A DNA stretch of 64,000 nt from Aliidiomarina sedimenti (GTDB lineage: Bacteria > Pseudomonadota > Gammaproteobacteria > Enterobacterales > Alteromonadaceae): the NCBI RefSeq assembly GCF_003986955.1, contig NZ_PIPN01000001.1:868001-932000 (forward strand), written 5' to 3'. The notes under the pieces were generated by a model, which saw only the letters and a program-made list of their open reading frames with translations, was not told the origin of the DNA and searched no databases. The translations under genes were made by a program, and so were the position numbers. Below are positions 46,457 to 54,917 of this stretch, one piece after another. Each line of letters opens with the position of its first letter. Position 1 is the first letter of the stretch.

Positions 46457-47593
46457 TCAAAATAAAAAACCTAACTCCTGCAAACGCTGCTTTGTTGCCT
46501 CGTTTACACCGTCACCGCACTGCAGGCGATGACTTTTCAATTCATAACGTACCGCATAATCGCGCCGCAACTGGTCGAAACCTTGCGCATTATGACCATA
46601 ACGCCGCATCAGGCTGTCATCCTGCCATATCGGATAGTTGCTTAAAAGCCACTGGGTTAAGGTCGTTTGCTCTGGCATTTGCTGACAGTGCCAGTTTACC
46701 ATGGGTGGCGTCGGCATCAGCGCCGTCCACTCAGGTTGATGTCCACCCCAGCCAAACTGTTCGGCGCAGGCATCATACAACATCCGGGTTCCGTTCACCT
46801 TGCCGTTTAGACTGTGTCCGGCAATATGCGGCGTAGCGATATCAACCAGCGCCAGCAATCCGCTGTCGATGGTGGGCTCTCCTTCCCATACATCGAGGAC
46901 CAGCCTTACCCTGTCCGACGCAGACTCCTGCAATTGTTGACGCAAGGCGGTGTTATCGATCACGGCGCCACGCGAGGCATTGATCAGAATCTGCGGAGCA
47001 GACAAGCGGGCAAGTTCTGCTGCACCGAACATATGATAGGTTGGGTCGTTGGTGCCCTTCTCCATCGGCACATGCAGGCTGATAACATCTGCCTGCAATA
47101 CCTGCGCGAAACTGGCACTGACAAAGCTGGCCTCACGCCTGGCTCTGGGCGGATCGTAATACACCACATTTAACCCCAGCGCCTGCAATCGGCGTCCGGT
47201 CGCGCTGCCCGTGTTACCTGCACCGACAATGGCAGCGGTGAGCCCAGTCAGCGCCAGCGCATATTTTTGCGCCACGGCCAGCAACGCGGTCAGAACATAC
47301 TCAGCCACCGATTCGGCATTCGCACCCGGGCTACTGGCAAAGGCAATATCGCGGGCCTGCAAGGCATCGGTATCAATATGTTCAGTGCCAATAGTCGCGG
47401 TGCCGACGAATTTAAGCGCCGCCGCTTTATCGAGAAGGCTGTCATCCACCCGGGTGATCGAGCGAACCAGCAGCACCTCGGCGTCCTGCAATTCGTCGTC
47501 CGCAGGTTCACGCCCGCTAAACGTGACCACCTCACCATGCGCAGAAAACACCTGCGGGGCGTAAGGAATATTGTCCGCGATTAGAAATTTCAT
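46457..47593 (-). CDS. pdxB: PdxB, erythronate-4-phosphate dehydrogenase
   Basis: Second step of DXP-independent pyridoxal phosphate synthesis. 378 aa (E. coli 378). Begins MKFLIADNIPYAPQVF; the NAD motif is VGAGNTGSATGRRL; VRSITRVDDSLL, the catalytic Arg in LINASRGAVIDN and His in TPHIAGHSLNGK are present. The frame extends 21 codons upstream, but that part overlaps the fabB terminator and lacks homology, so I use 47593. Confidence 0.95.
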   Translation of the reverse strand: MKFLIADNIPYAPQVFSAHGEVVTFSGREPADDELQDAEVLLVRSITRVDDSLLDKAAALKFVGTATIGTEHIDTDALQARDIAFASSPGANAESVAEYVLTALLAVAQKYALALTGLTAAIVGAGNTGSATGRRLQALGLNVVYYDPPRARREASFVSASFAQVLQADVISLHVPMEKGTNDPTYHMFGAAELARLSAPQILINASRGAVIDNTALRQQLQESASDRVRLVLDVWEGEPTIDSGLLALVDIATPHIAGHSLNGKVNGTRMLYDACAEQFGWGGHQPEWTALMPTPPMVNWHCQQMPEQTTLTQWLLSNYPIWQDDSLMRRYGHNAQGFDQLRRDYAVRYELKSHRLQCGDGVNEATKQRLQELGFLF

Positions 47594-47640
47594 AATGACC
47601 GTTCGATACTCCCCGTCAGTAGCGCCGCACCTGAGTTCAT

Positions 47641-47667
47641 AAAAAAAGGCAGCCATGGCTGCCCTTT
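47641..47667 (-). terminator. Terminator after fabB
   Basis: GGCAGCCATGGCTGCC is self-complementary and is followed on the minus strand by six T. Separates fabB from pdxB. Confidence 0.7.
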
Positions 47668-47717
47668 TACTATATAAAAAATCGTCTTAATTAGCTGTTA
47701 AATTCCCGCGCTCACGC

Positions 47718-48932
47718 TTAGCTGGTAAATTTGCGAAATACCAGACTTGCGTTAGTGCCGCCAAAACCGAAGCTATTTGACATAACCAGGTTCAGGTCGG
47801 CCGCTTTGCTCTCGCGCACAATGTCCATGCCAGCCGCTTCATCGTCCAGATCATCAATATTAATTGACGGGGCAACAAAGCCATCGCGCATCATTAACAA
47901 CGAGAAAATCGCTTCATGCACACCAGCCGCACCTAACGAATGCCCGGTCATTGCTTTGGTTGCACTCAGCATGGGTGTCTTGTCACCGAAAACCTGGCGA
48001 ATCGCTTCCAGCTCTTTAACGTCACCGACCGGCGTACTGGTACCATGGGTATTTACGTAATCAACTGGCGCATCTAAATCCTGCATTGCCATTTTCATAC
48101 AACGTACAGCGCCTTCACCTGACGGAGCGACCATGTCGTAGCCATCAGAGGTAGCACCGTAACCCACGATCTCAGCGTAGATTTTTGCCCCACGCGCCAG
48201 CGCAGTTTCAAGCTCTTCAACCACCAGAATGCCGCCACCGCCCGCAGGAACAAATCCATCACGGCTTTTATCGTAGGTTCGCGATGCTTTTTCAGGGGTG
48301 TCATTGTATTTAGTGCTCAACGCACCCATCGCGTCGAACTCCATACCCAGCGTCCAGTGCAACTCTTCACCACCACCGGCGAAAACACGATCCTGTTTAC
48401 CTAACTGAATAAGCTCCAGCGCGTGGCCAATGCAGTGAGCACTGGTCGCACAGGCTGAACTAATCGAGTAGTTAACACCTTTAATTTTTTTCGGTGTCGC
48501 CAGACAAGCTGAGGTCGATGACGCCATGCAACGTGGCACCATGTATGGGCCAACACGCTTAACGCCTTTTTCGCGAAGAATATCCGCGGCTCCAACCTGG
48601 TGCTCGCCGGAGGCGCCACCTGAACCAACCACTAAACCGGTTCGTTCATTGGAAATCTCTTCATCGCTTAAGCCAGCATCGGCTAATGCCTGCTCCAGCG
48701 CAATGTATGCATAAGCTGCGGCATCACCCATAAACCGCTTAGCTTTGCGGTCAATAAGTTCGTTCACATCCAGTTTCACGTCGCCCCAAACCTGACAACG
48801 TAAGCCCATTTCAGCAAAGCTTTCCGAGCGGGTAATGCCCGAGCGGCCTGTTCTCAATGATTCAAGAACTTCTTCCTGGTTGTTACCAATGCTTGATACC
48901 ACACCAAGGCCAGTAATAACTGCACGTCTCAT
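47718..48932 (-). CDS. fabB: FabB, beta-ketoacyl-ACP synthase I
   Basis: Condensing enzyme needed for unsaturated fatty-acid elongation. 404 aa (E. coli 406). Catalytic Cys in [12 protein letters not shown] (near 163), His in [13 protein letters not shown] and His in [11 protein letters not shown]. Begins [20 protein letters not shown]. Divergent from mnmC, as in E. coli. A TATGAT hexamer upstream may be its -10, but the -35 is poor. Confidence 0.97.
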   Translation of the reverse strand: MRRAVITGLGVVSSIGNNQEEVLESLRTGRSGITRSESFAEMGLRCQVWGDVKLDVNELIDRKAKRFMGDAAAYAYIALEQALADAGLSDEEISNERTGLVVGSGGASGEHQVGAADILREKGVKRVGPYMVPRCMASSTSACLATPKKIKGVNYSISSACATSAHCIGHALELIQLGKQDRVFAGGGEELHWTLGMEFDAMGALSTKYNDTPEKASRTYDKSRDGFVPAGGGGILVVEELETALARGAKIYAEIVGYGATSDGYDMVAPSGEGAVRCMKMAMQDLDAPVDYVNTHGTSTPVGDVKELEAIRQVFGDKTPMLSATKAMTGHSLGAAGVHEAIFSLLMMRDGFVAPSINIDDLDDEAAGMDIVRESKAADLNLVMSNSFGFGGTNASLVFRKFTS

Positions 48933-49095
48933 TCTATTGTCCTATCTTACAATTTGTCGGTATCATAGCGCGTTCAGTAGCAAACGAAAATGGTCGCGTT
49001 GAGTGGTCAGCTTAGCTGAGCTTTCCGACGCTGTCTCCTGCGTTGCTATAACGCTGACATTTACTGGATTTTCGCCTAACCGCTGGGGCTATATT

Positions 49096-51018
49096 TTGAG
49101 TCATTCTATTCAGCCTGCCGCCATCCATTTCAACCAATCAGGCATGCCAATATCCGATCTCTTTGATGATATTTATTTTTCCAATCAGGATGGCCTGGCC
49201 GAAAGTCATTACGTTTTCCTGCAGGGCAACCGGCTACCTCAACGTTTTCGCAATCTGCCCGCCGGCACACCGTTCGTGGTCGCCGAAACTGGCTTTGGCA
49301 GCGGTCTCAATATGCTGTTGACCGCCTTTGAATTTTTACGCCATGCGCCAGCCGACGCTCATTTGCATTTAGTCAGCTTCGAACGTTACCCCATGACCAG
49401 CGCCAGCATCCGCCAGGCATTGCAACATTGGCCGCAATTGCAAGCGCTGGTGGAGCAACTCGTTAGCTGTTACCCGCCGCTGGTCAGAGGCTGTCACCGG
49501 CTGAATTTACATCCGCGTATTACTCTGGATTTGCATTTCGGTGAAATACTGGACGCTCTGCCAGCCTGGCAGGTTGCGAATCCGAAGGTGGTCAACGCCT
49601 GGTATCTGGACGGGTTTGCGCCCAGTAAAAACCCACAAATGTGGCAGCCTGACTTGTATCAGGCAATGGCTGCAGCTGCAGCGGACACCTGTACACTAGC
49701 CACTTTCACGTCCGTCGGCAAAGTCCGCCGGGGCTTGCAGGATGCGGGCTTTGCGATGCGCAAACAGAAAGGGTTCGGCCATAAACGGGAAATGCTGGTT
49801 GGCAGTCGGGTGCAACCACAGTCACCCAAGCTGCGAGCACTGCAAAAAAAATCAGTGCCACAAACCATCGCCGTTATCGGTGGTGGCATCGCCGCAGCGA
49901 GTGTGGCTCAGGAGCTTAAGGCATACCGCCAACGGTATAGTAGCGGCGACAAGAACAGTCTTAAAATTATTCTGCTGTGCCAGGACTCGACCCTGGCTGC
50001 GGGCGCATCCGGCAATGCCCAGGGTGCGGTCTATCCGTTACTGCAGGCGGATTTTACCCCAACTACTGAGTTCTACACCCAGGCATTTGTTTACGCACGC
50101 CAATTCTATCAACAGCATGCACCATCGTTATGCCACTGGAGCGGCGTACTGCAGCTCGCCTTCAATGAGAAAATGGCAACCCGCCAGCACCATAGTATGC
50201 AGCGTAGCTATTATCCCGCCGACTTCGCTACGTTAGTGGATGCCACTCAGGCGTCGGCTATCAGCGGCATACAGTGCAGCAGCGGTGGGCTCTGGCTGCC
50301 CTCGGCTGGTTGGCTCAACCCTGCGCGCCTGGTCGAACAACTTATTTCTGAAGCCGTCGACGAATTGCACCTGAATACCCGGGTAGAGCAGGTTGAAAAA
50401 CAGCAGGCTGGATTTTCCATCGAGACCAGTCAAGGCACTATGCACGCTGAGCAGGTGATCTGGGCGAGCGGAGCTAACCTTCAGCAATTAAACCACAATC
50501 AACTTGATATCAGGCCCGCCGCCGGACAGGTTACTCAGATCAAGGCAACGGTCGCGACGGCCGCGCTAAAAGCCGTGATTTGCCACAAAGGCTACCTGAC
50601 CCCGGCGGATTCAGGTCAGCACTGCCTCGGCGCTACCTTCACCAAATTAGCCAGCGGCGAAACAGACTATCAAGTCCACGCGGATCACGATGCGGCAAAC
50701 ATTGCACTAAGCGAACGTTATTTACCCTTAGCGATAACCGAGAGCGACTGTGTTGCAGCGCGAGCCAGTGTTCGCGCGACCACCGCCGATCACCTGCCGC
50801 TGGTCGGCCAGCTGCCGCACGCACCACCCGGGGTCTGGGTACTAGGCGGATTAGGCTCGCGCGGCTTTACCAGCGCGCCCTGGTGCGCGCGTCATTTGGT
50901 TGACCGTATCTTTGGCCTGCCGGGCGCCACGACCCACCGCGTTCAACGTGCCATTGACAGTAGCCGCTTACTAAATCGGGCTCAGGCAAGTCCCGCGCGA
51001 GCGCGCAGCTTGAGATAG
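49096..51018 (+). CDS. mnmC: MnmC, bifunctional tRNA wobble uridine modification enzyme
   Basis: Completes 5-methylaminomethyl-2-thiouridine at tRNA position 34. 640 aa from the chosen start (E. coli 668). The N-terminal methyltransferase domain has VAETGFGSGLNMLLTAFEF and WYLDGFAPSKNPQMW; the C-terminal FAD oxidase domain starts at IAVIGGGIAAASVAQEL and ends with VLGGLGSRGFTSAPWCA. The frame opens at 49003, but alignment to E. coli (…SIQPA…) points to the TTG at 49096. The 3' end overlaps convergent yfcL by 37 bases. Confidence 0.93.
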   Translation: MSHSIQPAAIHFNQSGMPISDLFDDIYFSNQDGLAESHYVFLQGNRLPQRFRNLPAGTPFVVAETGFGSGLNMLLTAFEFLRHAPADAHLHLVSFERYPMTSASIRQALQHWPQLQALVEQLVSCYPPLVRGCHRLNLHPRITLDLHFGEILDALPAWQVANPKVVNAWYLDGFAPSKNPQMWQPDLYQAMAAAAADTCTLATFTSVGKVRRGLQDAGFAMRKQKGFGHKREMLVGSRVQPQSPKLRALQKKSVPQTIAVIGGGIAAASVAQELKAYRQRYSSGDKNSLKIILLCQDSTLAAGASGNAQGAVYPLLQADFTPTTEFYTQAFVYARQFYQQHAPSLCHWSGVLQLAFNEKMATRQHHSMQRSYYPADFATLVDATQASAISGIQCSSGGLWLPSAGWLNPARLVEQLISEAVDELHLNTRVEQVEKQQAGFSIETSQGTMHAEQVIWASGANLQQLNHNQLDIRPAAGQVTQIKATVATAALKAVICHKGYLTPADSGQHCLGATFTKLASGETDYQVHADHDAANIALSERYLPLAITESDCVAARASVRATTADHLPLVGQLPHAPPGVWVLGGLGSRGFTSAPWCARHLVDRIFGLPGATTHRVQRAIDSSRLLNRAQASPARARSLR

Positions 51019-51287
51019 AGGTTTTCGACGTGAATCTGATCCGCTGGTGTCAGCTCATGACTGGCATCAGCAATAGCTTTCTCCAGCGCAGGCCATAACG
51101 AGTCGCCTTGTTGTTCACCCTGCAAGCTCAACTGCGCCGCCACCAAATCGAAGTGACCTCGCAAATAGCCGCTGGCAAACAATTCATCGTCGCTGCCGTC
51201 TATCACCACATCGTCAAAAACGGGTTCAATTTGCTCTAAAAGTTCATCCAGGTTTCGTGCATTAGATTCTGCTAAGGGTTGGCTCAT
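50982..51287 (-). CDS. yfcL: YfcL family protein
   Basis: 101-aa protein matching E. coli YfcL, which is also next to mnmC. The diagnostic stretch is GSDDELFASGYLRGHFDLVA; a helical C-terminus follows. No known function. Converges on mnmC with a 37-base overlap. Confidence 0.88.
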   Translation of the reverse strand: MSQPLAESNARNLDELLEQIEPVFDDVVIDGSDDELFASGYLRGHFDLVAAQLSLQGEQQGDSLWPALEKAIADASHELTPADQIHVENLYLKLRARAGLA

Positions 51288-51466
51288 GGCTACTGCGTTC
51301 CTATGTTAAGCATTGCGCGGGCAGCTTTCGGGCTGCATCGAACGTGGCGCCAGTATACGCAGTCGAAAACAGGCTGTCATCCATCGCCTCTGCAGCGGAA
51401 AGTTTGTTAAACTACGCCGAGTAACCCAAGCCTATCAACCCAAGCCCTGTCAGTACCGAGGTCAGC

Positions 51467-51991
51467 ATGAGTTTTAAAATCGGATTGTTTTACGGGTCAA
51501 CGACCTGCTACACCGAAATCGCAGCGGAAAAAATCCGCGATTTCATTGGCGATGACATCGTCAATCTGCATAACATCAAGGACGAACCGCTGGCCCTGAC
51601 CGCTGAGTACGATATTCTTATTTTCGGTATCTCAACCTGGGACTTTGGCGAGCTTCAGGAAGACTGGGAAAATCAGTGGAGTGACGTCGGCGAACTGGAT
51701 CTGAGCGGCAAAACCATTGCTTTGTTTGGTATGGGCGACCAGAACGGCTACGCCGAGTGGTTTCAGGACGCCCTAGGCATGCTGCACGAGCATATTGCTG
51801 CGCCCGACATTACCCGGATTGGCTTCTGGCCGAACCAGGGCTATGACTTTATCGCCTCCAAGGCACTGAATACCGATCAGTCGCATTTTGTGGGCCTCGC
51901 TCTGGATGAAGACTGCCAGTATGAATTAAGCGACCAGCGCATTGCCGACTGGTCCACCCAGATACTGAATGAAATTGCGGACAGTATCTAA
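51467..51991 (+). CDS. fldB: FldB, flavodoxin
   Basis: 174-aa FMN electron carrier. FMN phosphate loop GLFYGSTTCYTE at residues 6-17, then GISTWDFGELQEDWE and GMGDQNGYAEWFQDALGML. The sequence follows E. coli FldB (173 aa) closely, more than FldA, including CYTE in the loop. GAGGTC precedes the ATG. Flanking gaps are under 180 bases with nothing else found. Confidence 0.93.
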   Translation: MSFKIGLFYGSTTCYTEIAAEKIRDFIGDDIVNLHNIKDEPLALTAEYDILIFGISTWDFGELQEDWENQWSDVGELDLSGKTIALFGMGDQNGYAEWFQDALGMLHEHIAAPDITRIGFWPNQGYDFIASKALNTDQSHFVGLALDEDCQYELSDQRIADWSTQILNEIADSI

Positions 51992-51999
51992 CTGGTAGT

Positions 52000-52422
52000 T
52001 TACTGGCTGGTGAGTGGCAACGCCTGGCGGATCCGCTCTATCAGTTTATCTGCTTCATCGTTGCTATAAGATTTCGCCGGGTACTTACCCCATACCGGAT
52101 CAGGCCACGCCGGGTCCTCAGTGTAACGCACGATATGGTGGATATGCAGCTGTGCAACCACGTTGCCCAGCGCCGCTACATTCAGCTTATCGCCCTGAAA
52201 GACATCCATCAATGCGCGACCCAGGGTTCTCGATTCAAGTTGCAGTTGCCCATAATCGGCTTCGCTGAGTTGATACAACTCACGAATATCAGCGCGCCGC
52301 GGTACCAGGATGCACCACGGGTAGTGCGCATCATTCATCAGCAATACGGTAGACAACGGCAATTCTGCGACCACCCGACAATCACGCTGCAAACGCGGAT
52401 CCAAGGTAAAGGAATCGGTCAT
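52000..52422 (-). CDS. HIT-family hydrolase
   Basis: 140-aa histidine-triad protein. The catalytic triad appears in AQLHIHHIVRY, with YPWCILVPRR and ALGNVVAQLH before it. HIT proteins hydrolyse nucleotide phosphoramidates or dinucleotides; the substrate is not evident. The frame reaches 52449, but AAGGA sits properly before the ATG at 52422. Third gene after the M28 peptidase and the barrel protein. Confidence 0.9.
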   Translation of the reverse strand: MTDSFTLDPRLQRDCRVVAELPLSTVLLMNDAHYPWCILVPRRADIRELYQLSEADYGQLQLESRTLGRALMDVFQGDKLNVAALGNVVAQLHIHHIVRYTEDPAWPDPVWGKYPAKSYSNDEADKLIERIRQALPLTSQ

Positions 52423-52455
52423 AACTGCGTCCTTGTAAAAACTAAACATAAGGGC

Positions 52456-53046
52456 TTAAAAGAAATAGTAAGCAATGCCCAAACCTTGCTGCCGTTCACC
52501 GGAGCTAAGCAGGTTGAAGTTGAGCGATACGGAGAGTCGTTGCAACACTCTGTACTCTGCTTTTATTCCGAGCATGGCGTTGTGCTCGACCGTTCGCGAT
52601 GAACTTAGCGTCGGCTCAACGAAGTGCGGGCTGCGGATCCCACGTTGCATATAGCCAACCGTCGTTACCCAGGAGAAATACTCACTGACCCAGAAACGTT
52701 TGCCAGCACCAACTGACCATCCGTACGTTCGTCCCCGACGGGTTTCGTACTCGGTCGCTCCGTCGTCGTCGGTACCCGTTTCACGCAGATAACGTAACTG
52801 GCCACCACGACTGAGCGTAGCTTCCACTAACCACTGGTTGTGCCATTGCCAGCGCAGTGCCAGGCCAACTTCATTAAACTTATCGTCAGCAAGCCAGTCG
52901 CCTTCGGCGGCAATATCAGTGTATCGCGACTGCAGCCCCTGGACTTCAAGGGCCAGCCCGGCCGCCGGCTGATCCGCCTCTGCTGTGCCGGACCACCAGG
53001 CCCAGCACAGCAAACAGCAAACAAAGGTCGAATGGACCGCTTTCAC
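52456..53046 (-). CDS. Predicted outer-membrane beta-barrel protein
   Basis: 196-aa protein with a signal peptide (MKAVHSTFVCCLLCWAWWSG, cleaved near AEA) and alternating amphipathic strands ending in the beta-signal GIAYYFF, typical of small outer-membrane barrels. Start is GTG at 53046, with AGGAG at the upstream stop 10 bases before; the longer frame to 53193 lies inside the peptidase gene. No family was recognised with confidence. Probably co-transcribed with the peptidase. Confidence 0.72.
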   Translation of the reverse strand: MKAVHSTFVCCLLCWAWWSGTAEADQPAAGLALEVQGLQSRYTDIAAEGDWLADDKFNEVGLALRWQWHNQWLVEATLSRGGQLRYLRETGTDDDGATEYETRRGRTYGWSVGAGKRFWVSEYFSWVTTVGYMQRGIRSPHFVEPTLSSSRTVEHNAMLGIKAEYRVLQRLSVSLNFNLLSSGERQQGLGIAYYFF

Positions 53047-53059
53047 CGACAGCAGACTC

Positions 53060-54745
53060 CTAGTGGCGCTGACGCTGGTCGTCATCACGGAATAAATTAC
53101 CGAAATAGCTGTCATCAAGCCAGTACGGGCGCTCCGACGTATTGGCGATTTCCTCGCCGATCGCGTAGTTAATCTGCGCGAATAGCGCGCCAAAGTCGTA
53201 ACGGATTTCTCCGTAGGCTTCAGTCAGGCTTGGAATATCATCCATTGGTCTGTGGTATTGCTCAGCGAAAAACTGGCCCCACACAGCACCACCGTCTTCC
53301 TCTTCATCCTGCGAAGTAAAACCAGTCATCAGGAAGACCGCTGGAATACCGCGCTTGACCAGCATGTAGTGGTCAGAGCGGGTAAAGATCGCCTGCTCAG
53401 GCATTGGGTCAGGACTGGAATCAATCCCATACCGGCCAGCCGCACGTTCAACCACATCACCCAGACTTGAGTGAGCAGAGCCGAACGCGACAACATCCGC
53501 AAACGGGTACAGCAACACTGGCATATCCAGGTTAACGTTGGCTACCATCTGCGACGCTGGTACCGGCGGATTCTCAGCAAAGTAGTCGGCGCCTAAAAGC
53601 CCTTTCTCTTCGGCCGTCAGGGCGACAAACATCACCGAGCGGCGCGGACCCTCACCCCGTTCTTTGGCCTCCGCAAACATGCGTGCGGTTTCAAGCATAA
53701 TGGCGACGCCAGAGGCGTTATCCAGCAGGCCGTTAAAGACTTTATTATCGGTACTCATATCGCGGGCCAGACCGAGGTGGTCAGAATGCGCGGTGTACAC
53801 CACATACTCATCTTTCAGCTCCGGATCTGAGCCTTCCAGCACAGCAATCACATTCGGACTTTGCAATTCTTCATGCGTTGACTGCCGGGCTAAGGTCGCC
53901 TGCCCTGGCAGCGCGAAGCCCTGCGGGCTTTCTTTCTGCTCAAGTGTAGCAAGGACGTCCTCCCAGCTTTGTGCAGCTCCTTCGAATAATACATCAGCCG
54001 CTTCGTAATGCAGATACGCACTGCCTTCAATACTGGTATGACCCTGTACTTCCCCTGCCTCATTTAACCAACGGACACTTGGCGCGTTCAGATACATCAG
54101 CGATGTTTCATAAGGCCGCACTGCTTCACGCTCCGGCGTATGCAAGGTAACAATCCCCACCGCCCCACGGTCTGCCGCCAGTTCCGTTTTCAGGCGGCTC
54201 AAATGCGCTGCTTCTTCACTCGGTAAATGCTCCGGGCGGCCATTTAACATCACCACAATTTTTCCATCCACGTCCAGCCCTGCGTAGTCATCAATCGCAA
54301 AGGTGTCAGACACCAGACCATAGCCGACAAATACCATCTCGGCCGTTATGCTCTGTTCAGTGGCAGCAGCGCTTGGCCCGGTAAAGAACGCTTTCGGATA
54401 CTCCAACTCGATCTCATTACCCTCTTTATGCACCACAAAACTGGCACTGTTAGCGACCAGACGGGTCTGCCGCGCCGGCATCCACTGGTAGTAGTCATCC
54501 TCGCCATAAGCGGCTAAGCCAAGCGCCTCAAAATGAGCTGCAATATACGCCGAAGCAATATCGTGGCCGCGACTGCCGGTATCTCGTCCTTCCAATAGAT
54601 CGTCGGCCAGAAACTTCATATGCGCACGCACTGCATCTTCGCGCGCTTGTGGTTCTGCCGAATTCGTATAGCCACCGCTATACCCGGCACAGGCAGTCAG
54701 TGAGGCAGCTAACAGACCTGCTGCAATAAACTTCGCTCGAAACAT
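53060..54745 (-). CDS. M28 family metallopeptidase lipoprotein
   Basis: 561-aa predicted zinc aminopeptidase. The chosen ATG gives a lipobox (ASLTACAGYSG) with signal sequence; an inserted PA-like region spans about 130-290. Metal ligands are visible in VYTAHSDHLGLA, NGLLDNASGVA and ALTAEEKGLLGAD, with a further His in QYHRPMDDIPS. The frame extends 31 codons upstream without homology. It reads away from the ZnuD-like receptor; the Zur-type box lies 100 bases upstream of its start. Confidence 0.88.
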   Translation of the reverse strand: MFRAKFIAAGLLAASLTACAGYSGGYTNSAEPQAREDAVRAHMKFLADDLLEGRDTGSRGHDIASAYIAAHFEALGLAAYGEDDYYQWMPARQTRLVANSASFVVHKEGNEIELEYPKAFFTGPSAAATEQSITAEMVFVGYGLVSDTFAIDDYAGLDVDGKIVVMLNGRPEHLPSEEAAHLSRLKTELAADRGAVGIVTLHTPEREAVRPYETSLMYLNAPSVRWLNEAGEVQGHTSIEGSAYLHYEAADVLFEGAAQSWEDVLATLEQKESPQGFALPGQATLARQSTHEELQSPNVIAVLEGSDPELKDEYVVYTAHSDHLGLARDMSTDNKVFNGLLDNASGVAIMLETARMFAEAKERGEGPRRSVMFVALTAEEKGLLGADYFAENPPVPASQMVANVNLDMPVLLYPFADVVAFGSAHSSLGDVVERAAGRYGIDSSPDPMPEQAIFTRSDHYMLVKRGIPAVFLMTGFTSQDEEEDGGAVWGQFFAEQYHRPMDDIPSLTEAYGEIRYDFGALFAQINYAIGEEIANTSERPYWLDDSYFGNLFRDDDQRQRH

Positions 54746-54822
54746 AACTAGAGAGTCCCTAATAGCTAAAAAAACTGAATGCACCCAGTGTACCGTCTTT
54801 AACAAAAGACCACCATGATCGG

Positions 54823-54851
54823 TTGCACTGCCTCCCATTTAAATGTAATGT
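54823..54851 (+). promoter_or_regulatory. Promoter of the ZnuD-like receptor gene
   Basis: TTGCAC, exactly 17 bases, TAATGT. The -10 lies inside the Zur-type box, so binding there would block RNA polymerase. Confidence 0.5.
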
Positions 54852-54864
54852 TATATTATCACAC
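54845..54864. promoter_or_regulatory. Zur-type operator
   Basis: The 17 bases AATGTTATATTATCACA match the gammaproteobacterial Zur pattern AATGTTATANTATAACA at all but one position. It overlaps the -10 region of the TonB receptor gene, whose product has many histidines expected for zinc capture. Motif plus gene content make Zur control likely. Confidence 0.65.
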
Positions 54865-54917
54865 GGAAAATCCGCTATGAAATCAGTTTATAAAAGCCCC
54901 AGATAGAGAGTGAAGCG

